Part shown: piece after piece, positions 10,282 to 20,979 of the stretch
How positions within the stretch are numbered: the stretch's first letter is position 1
How the letters are laid out: each line of letters starts with the position of its first letter
Origin: Macrolepiota albuminosa
Lineage: Eukaryota > Basidiomycota > Agaricomycetes > Agaricales > Agaricaceae
Direction: 5' to 3'
Assembly (NCBI GenBank): GCA_027475525.1
Contig: JAMWFC010000029.1
Location: forward strand, 744,001 to 808,000
DNA length: 64,000 nt
The notes under the pieces: generated by a model
Database searches by the model: none
What the model saw: the letters and a program-made list of their open reading frames with translations, nothing else
What the model was told of the DNA's origin: nothing
Made by a program: the position numbers and the translations under genes

Positions 10282-12549
10282 ATGCCGCAGGAGTGGAATG
10301 AGCTGGTGGCAGCCACATGTGCACAAAACGCGCACCAGAGATGGATGACCATCAGACCAGCGTATTGCCAGCTAGCATCGGACGAGGTGTCCGTAGCGTA
10401 CTCACTTGTACGCAAGAGAAAAAGCCTCGTGGCTTATAAGGCAGCGGCAGTGGGTTCTCCGCTGAGACTACATATACCCGATGACAGTGTCACTTGGGTG
10501 CTCGCAATGCACGAGCAATATGCACTGCCACCTCGGTCACCCTCAGAGACGGTGGAAGTACTTCCCCCAGTGCGTATAAAGGGGAAGCAGAAGGTGACAA
10601 GCCTTTGTGAGGAAGATATACCTCGGTTGTGTCAGCAATGGCAAGAAGAATTTGCCGATATGGTTAACGGGACCAAGGAATAGCTCCCGCCATGGCAGGA
10701 GGTGAACCATGAGATCAACCTCATAGACGAGAGCAAGCAATATAAGTACCACTTGCCGCACTGCCTGCGTGCACTCCAGAAGCAACTACGTGATAAAACT
10801 AATCACTATTTGAATGCTCAATGGTGGTCACCATGCACCACTGCTCAGGCTGCACCATTATTGTGCATCCTGAAGAAGGATGGAACCCTTCAAACAGCTC
10901 TTGATGCGCGTCAGCGCAATGACAATACTATAAAGGATGTAACTCCTTTACCAGATCAGGAGGTGATCCGGGAGGACGTGGCTTGGGCAAAGTATTGCTC
11001 AAAGATTGACCTTACAAACACTTACGAGCAGGTGCACATTCGCACCGAAGATGTACCCAAGACCATATTTGCCTTGATCATGGGCACATTCACAAGCAAC
11101 ATAATGCAGATTGGAGACTGTAATGCTCCTGCAACCTTTCAGAGGCTAATGACCTCTATTTTTCGAGACGTAATAGGACGTTTTATGCATGTCTACTTAG
11201 ATGACATATTCATCTACTCGGATTCTATGGAGGAGCATGAGCAGCACCTCAGAGTCGTATTTGAACGACTATGCAAGTACAAGTTGTACTTGAAGTGGAA
11301 AAAGTGTGAGCTTTATGCTCAGAGTATAGACTGCCTAGGGCATGTCATAGATGAGCGGGGTATCCAGCCCAATCAGGACAAGCTTGATCGCATTTGGGAG
11401 TGGCGCACGCCACAAAACTACAATGACATCCAACGCTTCGTTGGCCTTGTCAACTACATATTGAGCTTCTTGCCCGATGTCATGGCCTATACTGGGCCAC
11501 TTATGGCCATGACACAGAACAGGTCACCATTCAATTGGAGACCGCTGCACCAGCAGTGCTTTGAGATGGTCAAACGGATCTGTACAAAGACTCCGGTGAT
11601 TCGACCAATCGACCCTAGACGGAACGAGTCAATATGGCTTATTTGCGACGCGTTTAAGACAGGCGTTGGAGCCATGTATAGTCAGGGGAGTAGCTGGCAG
11701 ACTTGCCGCCCAGCTGGGTTCATGTCAAAGAAATTCACAACGGCCCAGCAAAACTATGCTGTGCACAAGCTGGAGACTCTCGCCATCCTTGAGGCCCTCC
11801 TCAAGTGGGAGGATAAACTGATGGGATATCCCATCCACATCATAACGGATCACAAGGCACTTGAGTTCTTCAAAACTTAGGTGAACTTGTCACCACGTCA
11901 GCGATGGTAGATAGACTACATGTTGAGATACCAGTTCAACATCACCTATGTTAAAGATGAACTCAACAAAGTGGCAGACTGCTTGTCTCGCTACTTTGAG
12001 AGCGATGTAGTCGGGGAGGCTCACAAGCCTCATGAGTATGTGCAGGCAGACTGCTGCATAAACCCAGATGGAGAGGATCTACCTCTCCACCGCTACCAGG
12101 AGCTCAGAGAGCATGTCCTGGAAGTACGCGCTATGCATGACGACGAATGGAGGCGAAGCACTCGCCTCAGGGAGCAGCAGAACGTAGCTGCCCAGTTGCT
12201 CAAGGAGCATGAAGTCATGGACCCAGCGTCACCTGGGGAGCATGAGTGCCCCAATATACCCGTTATGCTGGCTGAGATGCTCGAAGGTGAATTGCCTTCA
12301 TCCCAGCCCCCTATCCTGGGCAGCGACGACTTCCGGATAGAAGTGGTGCAGGAATATGGTGATGATTCTCTCTACGCCAAGATAATCGCCAATTCCAATG
12401 ACCATCCTCGGTTCAGGCATGAGCCTGGTGGACTGATCACGACAGAGAACCGTCAAGGGGTGGCAGTGGTCTGCCTCCCCTGTACGCGAACCATTGTTAC
12501 GCGAGTCTTGGACCAGGCCCATGCACTGGTGGGGCACTTTGGTGCCGCC
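10282..12549 (+). pseudogene. Ty3/gypsy copy A2 reverse transcriptase and RNase H
   Basis: Same frame as gag. The RT starts with PQEWNELVA and has the polymerase motif YLDDIFIYSDS (catalytic YLDD at 11,194-11,205). RNase H follows, with WLICDAFKTGVGAMY, LETLAILEALLKWEDKL and ITDHKALEFF. In-frame stops: TAG 10,681 (Glu in A1), TAG 11,878 (Gln in A1) and TAG 11,908 (Trp in A1). No frameshift is present. Downstream (to 12,549) the frame enters the integrase zinc-binding domain with DQAHALVGHFG. These enzymes make cDNA from the element transcript. The open stretches before and after each stop are long, so decay is recent relative to copy A1. Confidence 0.88.
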
Positions 12550-13818
12550 TGAACATTGGGCTACATCCGGAGATGGTATTGGTGGCCATGTATGGCCCAA
12601 GAAGTGACTAAGTTCTGTGCCTCATGCGCAGCGTGTCAGAGGGCAAAGTTGCCCTCTGGATCTCCTCCCGGAAAGCTACACCAGCTTCCCATGCCAGTAA
12701 AACCTTGGGACTCCATTGGAATGGACTTTGTAGGTCCCTTTCCTGAGTCCAGAGGGTTTGATTACCTCTGAGTGGTAATATGCTGCATGACAAGCATGGT
12801 GCACCTCATACCGGTGCGAACTACGCTGATGGCTAAGGAGCTGTCATGGACCTACCTTCGGGAGATTGTTAGGCTGCATGGGCTGCCTAGTACCATAGTG
12901 AGTGACCGTGACTCAAAGTTCACATCTCAATGGTAGAGGGAACTCCACAAACTGTTAGGAGCACGACTCCTCATATCGACGTCCTTCCATCTTCAAATGG
13001 ATGAGCAAACTGAGCAGGCCAACCGCAGTATAGGCCAGGTTCTGAGGGCAGTTGTTCGCCCTGACCAACGGGACTGGGTGGACTGGTGTCCACTCACTGA
13101 GTTTGCAATTAACGCAAGTATCTCAGAAACGACAGGGTATGCGCCCTTTGAGCTCAACAGAGGGTACTTGCCCTCCATGCTGCACGAAATTTGTGCTGAT
13201 GTGGTGGCCCACTGGGGAGTTGTCGAGTTTGCCAGGCAGGCCCTGGAGAACATTGCGGCGGCGCATGACGCCATCATAGAGATGCGAGTCTTTCAGGTGA
13301 AAAACGCCAATCACCATAGGCGAGCAGAACCGCCTATAGCAGTAGAAGCGTTGGTTTATCTGTCAACGCGTAAACTGAGACTCCCAAAGAGTCGGGCAAG
13401 TAAACTCTGCCCAAAATGGGTAGGCCCATACCGCATCCTGGACACGGAGCCACGTACCTCCAACTACGTGTTGGAGCTGCCTCAGGCACTACAGGAATGA
13501 CACATCGTTCCAAAGTTCCATGTGTTGCTGTTGCGACCATATAGCATGTCCGACGACGCACTATTCCCTAACAGGGCGACCCCGGGCCCCTATGATTTTG
13601 AGGCTCGAGACAATGACAAATGGTTTGTTGAGTGCATCATAGGGCACCAGTGGACTGAGCGTAATACACTCAAGTTTGAGGTGCGGTGGTCCCTCGGGGA
13701 CACAACATGGGAGCCACACTCTCATTGCTCCAAGTTAGCGGCACTTGACCGTTATTTGGAGTTGAAGGGCGTTAAGCGCCCACATCAATTAAGTAAGCGT
13801 GGTGGGCACTTAATTTGA
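12550..13818 (+). pseudogene. Ty3/gypsy copy A2 integrase and chromodomain
   Basis: Same frame again. After TGA 12,550 come the zinc-binding cysteines (FCASCAACQRAK), the integrase core with GMDFVGPFPES and SDRDSKFTS for the first two acidic residues and TEQANRS for the Glu, then the GPYRIL C-terminal region, and a chromodomain-like end with FVECIIGHQW and WSLGDTTWEPH (13,610-13,790). Private stops: TGA 12,769 and TAG 12,934 (both from TGG Trp) and TGA 13,498 (Arg in A1). The natural terminator is TGA 13,816-13,818. The enzyme inserts cDNA into the genome; the chromodomain places the element among chromoviruses. Confidence 0.87.
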
Positions 13819-13833
13819 TCAGCAGTGCCAATC

Positions 13834-13987
13834 GCGGCTTGGCTGAGTTGGTTAGCAGCTGTGGCTGAAACACGTCTTAAAAAGCAAAATTTCTTTTTTC
13901 CTTTCTTCCCGCGGCTTGGCTGAGTTGGTTAGCAGCTGTGGCTGAAACACGTCTTAAAAAGCAAAATTTCTTTTTTCCTTTCTTCCC
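13834..13987. repeat. Exact 77-bp tandem duplication between pol and ORF3
   Basis: 13,834-13,910 equals 13,911-13,987 with no mismatch. It lies in the non-coding spacer just before the ORF3 start codon. Same length as four other duplications in the window. Confidence 0.9.
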
Positions 13988-16900
13988 TTAACCATGGACA
14001 ACATGCCTGTAGACTGTAATGAGCAGCAGCAGCAGCAACAGCAGCAGCAGTTTGAGTTCGCGCTGTCGGTCTTACCATCGGCTGAAGGGGGGGGCAGATG
14101 GCTCTCCCACTGACCCAAAATGCGCCCCAGTGGAGACAATCACAACAGGCTGTGGGCTTCCCACAGCAGCAGCAACAACCAGCGGCGGGCTACCCGCTGC
14201 AACAGCTGGTGATCAGTGGCTATCCGCCACACCAATTCATGCAGAGCAACTTCATGCCCCAAAACGCACCTGTGGGCAGCTATCAGCCCCAACAACCAGT
14301 AGCGGGCGCTTATGCGCCACATCACGCTGAGGGCCAATCCCAGCAACATCAGTATGGGGGGCTTGTCAGCCCCCAAGCGATGTCAGGACAGAGGCAGCTT
14401 GCCCCTGTACTGGCAACAGGGCCGCTGGGGACACATCCTTTTCCCCAGTTTACTGCCCCGGCGCACTACCCTGGCATGGGTGGTGTGCCTGTAATCATGC
14501 CGTATCCCCCGGCTTGGATGGAGGCTTGGGGCACGATGCCCCAGTACAATGCCTCGTATAAGGTGACAGCCAAGGGAGGCAGGTCGGCTTTCCTGTCAAC
14601 CACAGTACCAGTTGACAATCTAGAGGGACACCAAGCATCTCTCATGCAGGCCACCATGGCCATTGAGAGTACAGAAACTCTCAATCCAGAACCAAGCATC
14701 AGTTTATTGGCTGATGCGCTGATGGAGAGCCTGGCCAAGCTCTCCTTGCTACAGCAGCTGGAGATGCCGCACCAACCCGAGCCCAGCTTGGAAAAAGAGT
14801 TGTGTCTTCAACGCAACAAAGGAAAAGCATGGGCTGTCGAGCCCAGTCTCAACCAGGACTTAGTCCTGGCTACTCTTCTCCAACGCCTGGGAGACAACGG
14901 GTACGATGTACCCACAGAGTCATCATTCCTCCGCAATGTGGAGGCGGTTGTCCTCATCAGCCGGATGATGGACAACATGGATCATATGCGCGCTCAGCGC
15001 AAAACTGATCTCCTTGCCTTATCGGCCACTGGTAAGCAGCAGACTACACCCCTGAGTCAGGACACCGACTCCAGCAAAAGGGCGCGTCAGCAAGGAGTGG
15101 AGGACATGCCCTCCCACTTGACTTAGTCGAGCGTTGTCGTACCTGGCTGGGAGGCCGGTCTAGGGCAGGACATTCTTCCCTATGAAGAGGTCTCTGCTCT
15201 AGCCACCCCGCCAGCAACACATCTGAGGTCGCATCTTCACGACCATTATTCGTGGTATCCACCATGCACTCTGGGGAGCAGAGTTCCAGAGGTGTTAGCA
15301 CACGCCCCACTGAGGCTAAGGCCTCACAACCCTGAAAGGATCATCGGGGTAAGCAATCAGAAGGGCATGCATACATCAACGTGCACTTTCCCGAGGATGC
15401 CCCGAAAGGGGCCCCAGAGGCTAACATCCCCTTCTTACCCACAGTACTGGTAGAAGGCCTGCCAGCCCAACTCCCGTGGTGTGTGTGGGCAATGGACCCA
15501 TGGTCTGATAAGGCTGTGCCAGAGAGGCTGCCATCCCTGCCCTCCGATGACAATTGGTATGAGGAGCCTAAAGAGGTTCACATGGAATCCCCTGTGCTGC
15601 ACGAGACGGCAGCACAACGTATGGTGTGCGAACAACGCAACAGCAATTGACAGGCCAAGATGGACCATTGGGCGCAGGATAGCACCAAACAAGGAGCCGC
15701 CCTCCTCGAGGACGAAACCGGGCACATCCCTGACATGCTCAGTGTTGTGATCTACCGTGATCACACTGTTGAGCGCCAGAACTCATTCTTTGGCACGGGG
15801 CTAGCTCCCCAGTTCTATTGGTTGCCGGTGACCAATACCATCTTCGTCGGGCAAGAAGCCCACGCAGCCAGGTCCTTCAAGACTAATAAAGAGGGCAACG
15901 CCGCATTGACGCCCCACAACAGTAAGGTGTACTAAGTGGCACCTCGCGGGTTTCCAAGCAGTTTCTGAGAGCTCCACAGGCTCTATTCACTGGTGAACAA
16001 CCAGTTTACGCTGATTTGTCAGCGTTAGTTGGGCTACCTACTGCTTAACAAATTCAAACGGGTGGCACTGAACTGCCACCCTACTGCCCGAGACAGAACC
16101 ATGTCTCACTTACTCAACGAGGTCCTGTATAAGACCATAGCAGTACCCTTCACGAGTCCCAAGGAGCAGGAGAATGTCCCGCAAATGATTGTGCCCACAC
16201 GGATCTATCGCCGCAAAGAGGGTGGGAGACTTGCCTTCATTGGCCTTACTCCTCCTGATCCAAAGCAACCGTTTGCTTTGGACTACCTGGGCTCATATGC
16301 CCTCCTCTATGGGCATCCTGGGATGCCCAACGTATGGACCGGTCTGGCTATGGACCGTGCCATGCGCATTCATTGACGCAGCCTTTTTGGGTTTGCACTT
16401 GTATGCGTCCTCAGCGCCAGCCACCCCTCCAAGACCACGGTACACAAGTACCTGGCCTATGTTTTCGCAAGGCCAGGCCTCTACAAAGAGGCCGTGGCCG
16501 AGTACGAGGCGGCTACAGGGCAAGTTTTTGTGCCCCTCCACGCCGATGACCCTAACTTTGAGGCTTGGGCTGTGGACATCCCAGAAGCATCAGCTTCCGT
16601 GTTTACCACTTCAGACACATTACACGTCCTTCTTCACAATCAAATTCTGGTCAGCTGGGCTGACCATGCTTATACCTATGGGGTCACCTACTTGGCCCAC
16701 ATATTCTTCAGCGACAGCCGGCTCTACAATGAGGCGGCCGCCATTGACGACGAGAGGCTGCAACACCTCGACCATTACGGGACACCCCAGTCCATTGCGT
16801 AGTGGGATGGGTGGCGCGAGGCCACCATTGGCGATCGACAACGCCTTATGCTCCAGCAGCAGGACAGTCATTGTGCTTACGACAACGCACTCACCAAGGG

Positions 16901-17106
16901 GATGTACCTCCTCATCGGGCAAGACATTCACACCTGCGAGATCTGGACGCGCCAGTACCTGTCTGACACTGGGAATCTTCCCGATCCCCAACCACGTATC
17001 CTGGGGTCGATTGTTGACCCCACTCTCGCACTGTCCTCCCTCTGGAACTACGACGACTCCCTGCCCGTCGCAGGGCCATCGGGCACTTCCTATGAGCCCG
17101 CACCCA

Positions 17107-17711
17107 AGGATTGTCAGGGGACTCCTCATTCCTTTCTTCTTTCACTCTTTATTTCTTCACTCTCCTTTCATTCACTTCCTTATTTCTTCTATCATTCTCT
17201 CATTTTGCTGTTACTACTTTTTCAACACTATCTGTTAGTACTATTCTCAACCTCTGAGGTGCTCTGGTTCTTTAGCTATCACTCAGACAAGTGTGGGCCC
17301 TTCAGCACCGCTCCAGGCCGCTTAGATAAGCCGGAGTTTGCCTTTCTGACTTCTAAAGTCCGGAGTTTTCCTCCCTTGTTTGCACACTTGTTTGGTTAGT
17401 CAATTTTCGAGTTTTTAAGGTTTTGTTGTACTGTACAGTTGTTTCCCATGCTTCAGAGGCCCCAGAAGCGTCCAACCTGGCATAGGGAATCCCCAGACTT
17501 GTTCTCTTTGGATCTCCCTCTGCCAGGTGAGTAGCTACCTTGATATTGTCAGTATATATTCTAATACACTTTGGATCTCCCTCTGCCAGCTGTGTGACTG
17601 AGCCACAGCCTCTAGAGGTTGCCCTTACAAGTATATTCTAATACACTTTGGATCTCCCTCTGCCAGCTGTGTGACTGAGCCACAGCCTCTAGAGGTTGCC
17701 CTTACAAGGAT
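17107..17711 (+). mobile_element. Solo LTR 1 with AGGAT target duplication, inside ORF3
   Basis: The LTR spans 17,112-17,706, begins TGTCAGGGG and ends CTTACA, and is flanked by AGGAT at 17,107-17,111 and 17,707-17,711. Removing the LTR and one AGGAT joins ORF3 codons for PAPK and DELLDYD, which matches the uninterrupted PAPKNDLLNYD of the relic at 62.1 kb. It includes a 77-bp duplication, so its real length is about 518 bp, near the 499 bp of copy 2. Confidence 0.93.
17555..17708. repeat. Exact 77-bp tandem duplication at LTR 1 end
   Basis: 17,555-17,631 equals 17,632-17,708 and no further. It is absent from the other copies of this LTR (18,969-19,467 and 59,530-60,027), which argues that it is not part of the LTR. 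Confidence 0.9.
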
Positions 17712-17853
17712 GAACTCCTCGACTACGACATGGATGACGCAACTGCCAATCCATTCCGGGAGCCTGGGGACTCTCCAATTGCCCCCGTCCCTGACTTACC
17801 AACGGCCTGACCGTCATATTATTTCGAGACCATAGCTTGGTCTAATTGGGGGG

Positions 17854-18074
17854 TGTGTAGCGTAGTCCCCACATAGCTTTACTTACTATAGTAGATATTA
17901 TATTATACTTATTATAATATAATATTAATATTAATTACTTTATTATATCTAGTTACATGTGCTGCTTACTAAGCAGCTTACTTTTTGTTGTACACTACAT
18001 CGTCAATAGACCGGTCTGGTCTGATTCATTGTGGTGTGCACACTAAGCTCTTTCAAACCTGTAACTTCGTTACA
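17854..18074 (+). mobile_element. 3' LTR of Ty3/gypsy copy A2
   Basis: Starts TGTGTAG directly after a polypurine run (GGGGGG) and ends GTTACA, 221 bp. The same sequence, diverged, follows the ORF3 relic at 61,736-61,990 (-), and similarity between the two stops at these TG...CA limits. This fixes the order pol - ORF3 - LTR and so ties ORF3 to the element. AT-rich core with TATA-like runs. Confidence 0.72.
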
Positions 18075-18580
18075 ACTAATGAATAAGCAACAATTAGCAT
18101 GAGTAAGCCAGCCAATAGCATAAAGGCCTGCTGGCAAGTAGAGTGGGTCCAAAGACCTGTTGACTTGTCAGATAATGATGCCAAGATAGGAAGAGAGCAG
18201 GATAGGGCTGGTTTCTTCTTTTTCAGCACATCTTAGCTCCTCCTGGATCTTAGCACTCTCCAGCACTCTGAGGGGCTCCTAGAGTCTATCTGACTCATTT
18301 CAGAGTAAGTTTGAAGTACTGTATAGTTGTTTTCATGCTGTTGAAGGTTTTGACCTCCTGATTATATCATCACTATTTTCTATTTTACTTCTACCTTCTT
18401 GATTACTAATATAAAATTTTCTTGGCTATTCTGTCAGGCACATACCTTAGTTGTTTACCATATTGTTAGTTACATCTGAGTTATTACTTAGATCTCTATT
18501 ATAAGCCCTGTACCTTGTTACAAATAGACATATTAACCAACAGATAACAACTTGAGAGAAAAATCTTTTGAGATCTTACT
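18075..18580. other. Unassigned spacer
   Basis: Moderately AT-rich DNA between the gypsy LTR and the Copia gag relic. Nothing coding is recognised. It may hold the worn 5' LTR/leader of the Copia relic, but I could not define it. Confidence 0.4.
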
Positions 18581-20100
18581 ATGTCAAGTATTGGCATAAT
18601 CCTACTACCATTCTCCCTACCCAAAGAATCAAAATACTGAGGGCATGAGAATTATGCAAGCTGGAAGATCCAGATGATCATCCATGAAAACCCCTGTGGA
18701 CTTCTCAACTATTAGGAAAATAAAATTGTTGTTCCTAAATTACTATGCAAGGACTCAGATTCAAAGACTGAAAGAATTGGCCCCAATATACTTCCCCCAT
18801 CCTCACTTTCTATTCTAGAAACTCCAACTCCTGTCCACTTATGAACTCCAAACAAGCTCAAATACAAACTCCACAAGAATGTTGCATTATCATCCATTCT
18901 TACCAATATCTGTGACATATCAGAATCAAGAGTCAACCCTGACTCTTCTTTGCAAGAGGTCTGGGAATTGTAAGGGCAACCTCTAGAGGCTGTGGCTCAG
19001 TCACACAGCTGGCAGAGGGAGATCCAAAGTGTATTAGAATATATACTGACAATATCAAGGTAGCTACTCACCTGGCAGAGGGAGATCCAAAGAGAACAAG
19101 TCTAGGGATTCCCTATGCCAGGTTGGACGCTTCTGGGGCCTCTGAAGCATGGGAAACAACTGTACAGTACAACAAAACCTTAAAAACTCGAAAATTGCCT
19201 ACACAAACACTTGTACAAATAAGGGGCAAACTCTGGCAAACTCTGGCTTATATAAGCGGTCTGAAAGCGATGCTGAGTGGGCCTACACTTGTCTGAATGG
19301 TGGCTAAAGAACCAGAGCATCTCAAGGGCTGAGAGTAGTACTAACAGATAGTGTTGAAAGAATAGAAACAGTAAAATGAAATAATGTCAGAAGAAATAAG
19401 AGAATGAATGGAAGGAGAGTGAAGAGATAAGGAGTGAGAAAAGGAAGAAATGAGGAGTCCCCTGACAGGAATTTTTAAAAAGGCAATATGAAAAAGAAAG
19501 TGATAGATTGTATAATATGAGAGAAGAGAAACTTGCAAAATGTAAATTCCTAGATTGGGGAAAGATGCATACTTTATGAAAGGAAGCCAACAATGCTGAA
19601 ACAAACATAACAGAGGAAAGGTTCATCACAACACTTCTCGACCCATTCTCTGAGTTGTGGGACCCTGTAGTCTTGACAATGTATGGTGAGGAAGATCTCA
19701 TCAAAGTAATACAAACCTTAACAACTTATAGAGAACATATTGCAAATCAATCCAGGTTGGAAAAAAGTACCACAAACACAGATGCTGTAAAGGCACTCAA
19801 AACTACAATACATGTACTACAAGTACAAATAAACAGCCTGTTGAAGAATAAACCTAATGACAAAAAGTGCATGAACTGTGAGAAAACAGGATATCTACAA
19901 TCAGACTATTTCCAGGAAGATGGTGGCAAACAGGGCCAATACCTGATATGGTAAAAAGAAAAGCACAAAGCACAAATATCTGTGGCAAGCTTCACTACAA
20001 CCTCCAGTGACACTGTCCAACCTGAGAGCCATTTTGCATTATCAGCCAGAGTGACTCCAATCCCAGATCAATGTACCTACAATGAGATCAAATTGTAGGA
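18580..20100 (+). pseudogene. Ty1/Copia gag relic
   Basis: Broken frames in plus orientation. The best piece (19,655-19,954) encodes a gag C-terminal half with SRLEKSTTNTDAVKALK and a degenerate zinc knuckle, CMNCEKTGYLQSDYF, where the His and last Cys of CCHC have both become Tyr, followed by GGKQGQY, a motif common after this knuckle in fungal Copia gags. Both Tyr changes need a single transition. The gag is split by solo LTR 2 (18,969-19,467). Pol is absent. Non-functional. Confidence 0.62.
18964..19472 (-). mobile_element. Solo LTR 2 with GGAAT target duplication
   Basis: LTR 18,969-19,467 (499 bp), minus orientation, begins (plus strand) TGTAAGGGC and ends CCTGACA. Perfect 5-bp direct repeats GGAAT at 18,964-18,968 and 19,468-19,472. 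It is inserted in a Copia gag relic. Same family as LTRs 1, 3, 4 and 5. Confidence 0.93.
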
Positions 20101-20979
20101 CACAGTCCTCACTTAGGAAAAAGAGACCAACAGACAATAGAACCTTACTGTATTCTGTAAGCGAGATACCCCAAATACGTGCACATCGTAAGATGATAGT
20201 AAGAAAACAAGTAAGTAAGTAATCTGGCGACAGTGTCCCAAAACAGACACTAAGTCAGCCATACAATGCTAAATACTGCTATTTATAAGTGGTTGTAATC
20301 CTCAGATTACACCCCTCCCCAACCAAAAAAATTCACAGTCATTATGAAGATGAAATAGAAAATGGAAAATGTTAGTAATATACAAAAAAAAAACTGCTCA
20401 CATGGGTGCGTCAAAAACCCTGCAGAAAAAGCTACCGGTGGCAGGCACATGGCAAAGAGGAACAGATTAAGCTGAACCCAAACCATCACCTGCCAACCAC
20501 GTGTCAAGAGCTTCGTTGTTTTTGAGTTCTTGACCTGACTTCTACTCGTCGTATTCAGGACTATTTTTTTTCCCCTAGACCTGCTGGGGCCTTGCCCTAT
20601 GTTGGGGTCCCTACTGTTTACAATAAGTATGTAAGTCACATAATGTAGATATTTCAACTACTACTAAATGATGGTTGTGCCCAGAATTGAGCTTGAGTCC
20701 TTATTAAGCCTCTCTGAGGCGTAACTGTAAGTAAATAAATGCAGGTATCAGTAATGTGTAAGTATGTGAGGCAGATCAGTAGTATCTTGTGAGTCACTGC
20801 TGGGCCTCCACTGTGTCCAAAGCGATGGATAGGTTTCCATAGGATCTTGCGAACCGTTTTGTAGTGTGGATGTATGTGAATAGTATCTTCAGGACATTGG
20901 GATTACTGAGAAGGATGCTGAGGGCCTTGAGACTGCTATATATGACTTTGTGCATGTCTTTTCTGTGGTTGTTGTATGC
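20101..20979. other. Non-coding stretch, probably LINE 3' untranslated region and flank
   Basis: No credible gene. The part nearest 20,980 follows the last conserved LINE codons on the minus strand and is most simply its 3' UTR. I see no clear poly-A end or target duplication. Confidence 0.4.

Larger units (their letters stand above)
13994..17810 (+). pseudogene. ORF3 of Ty3/gypsy copy A2 (third ORF downstream of pol)
   Basis: An ATG at 13,994 in an ideal ACCATGG context starts a poly-Gln protein. The frame shifts at a run of eight G (14,087-14,094), continues Gln/Pro-rich to TAG 15,124, shifts once more near 15,360, and runs on with stops (15,933; 15,966; 16,026; 16,374; 16,800) to TGA 17,808-17,810. 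With the inserted solo LTR (17,112-17,706) removed it would be about 1,070 codons. The C-terminal half looks globular (for example SWADHAYTYGVTYLAHIFF). A second decayed copy of this half lies at 62.03-62.99 kb (-), which confirms the reading frame. No env-like signal peptide or membrane anchor is evident. Function unknown; it could be an accessory element protein or a captured host gene. Confidence 0.68.

Noticed and set aside
9142..13500. TGA read as Trp or selenocysteine (altered code)
   Set aside because: The intact Copia pol and MATE gene use TGG for Trp, and the intact Copia pol ends with TGA. The gypsy TGAs align with Arg or Trp and fit decay.
13834..13910. Possible tRNA-Ser-like sequence (GCGGCTTGGCTGAG)
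   Set aside because: No acceptor pairing, no B-box; the repeat is explained by the 77-bp duplication.
14019..14330. Poly-Ser frame
   Set aside because: Alternative frame of the CAG/CAA run that encodes Gln in ORF3.
16189..17238. 349-codon frame in plus orientation
   Set aside because: Overlaps ORF3 in another frame and ends in the solo LTR; comparison with the relic at 62 kb supports the ORF3 frame instead.
13994..17810. ORF3 as an envelope gene
   Set aside because: Position fits, but no signal peptide, furin-like site or membrane anchor could be seen.
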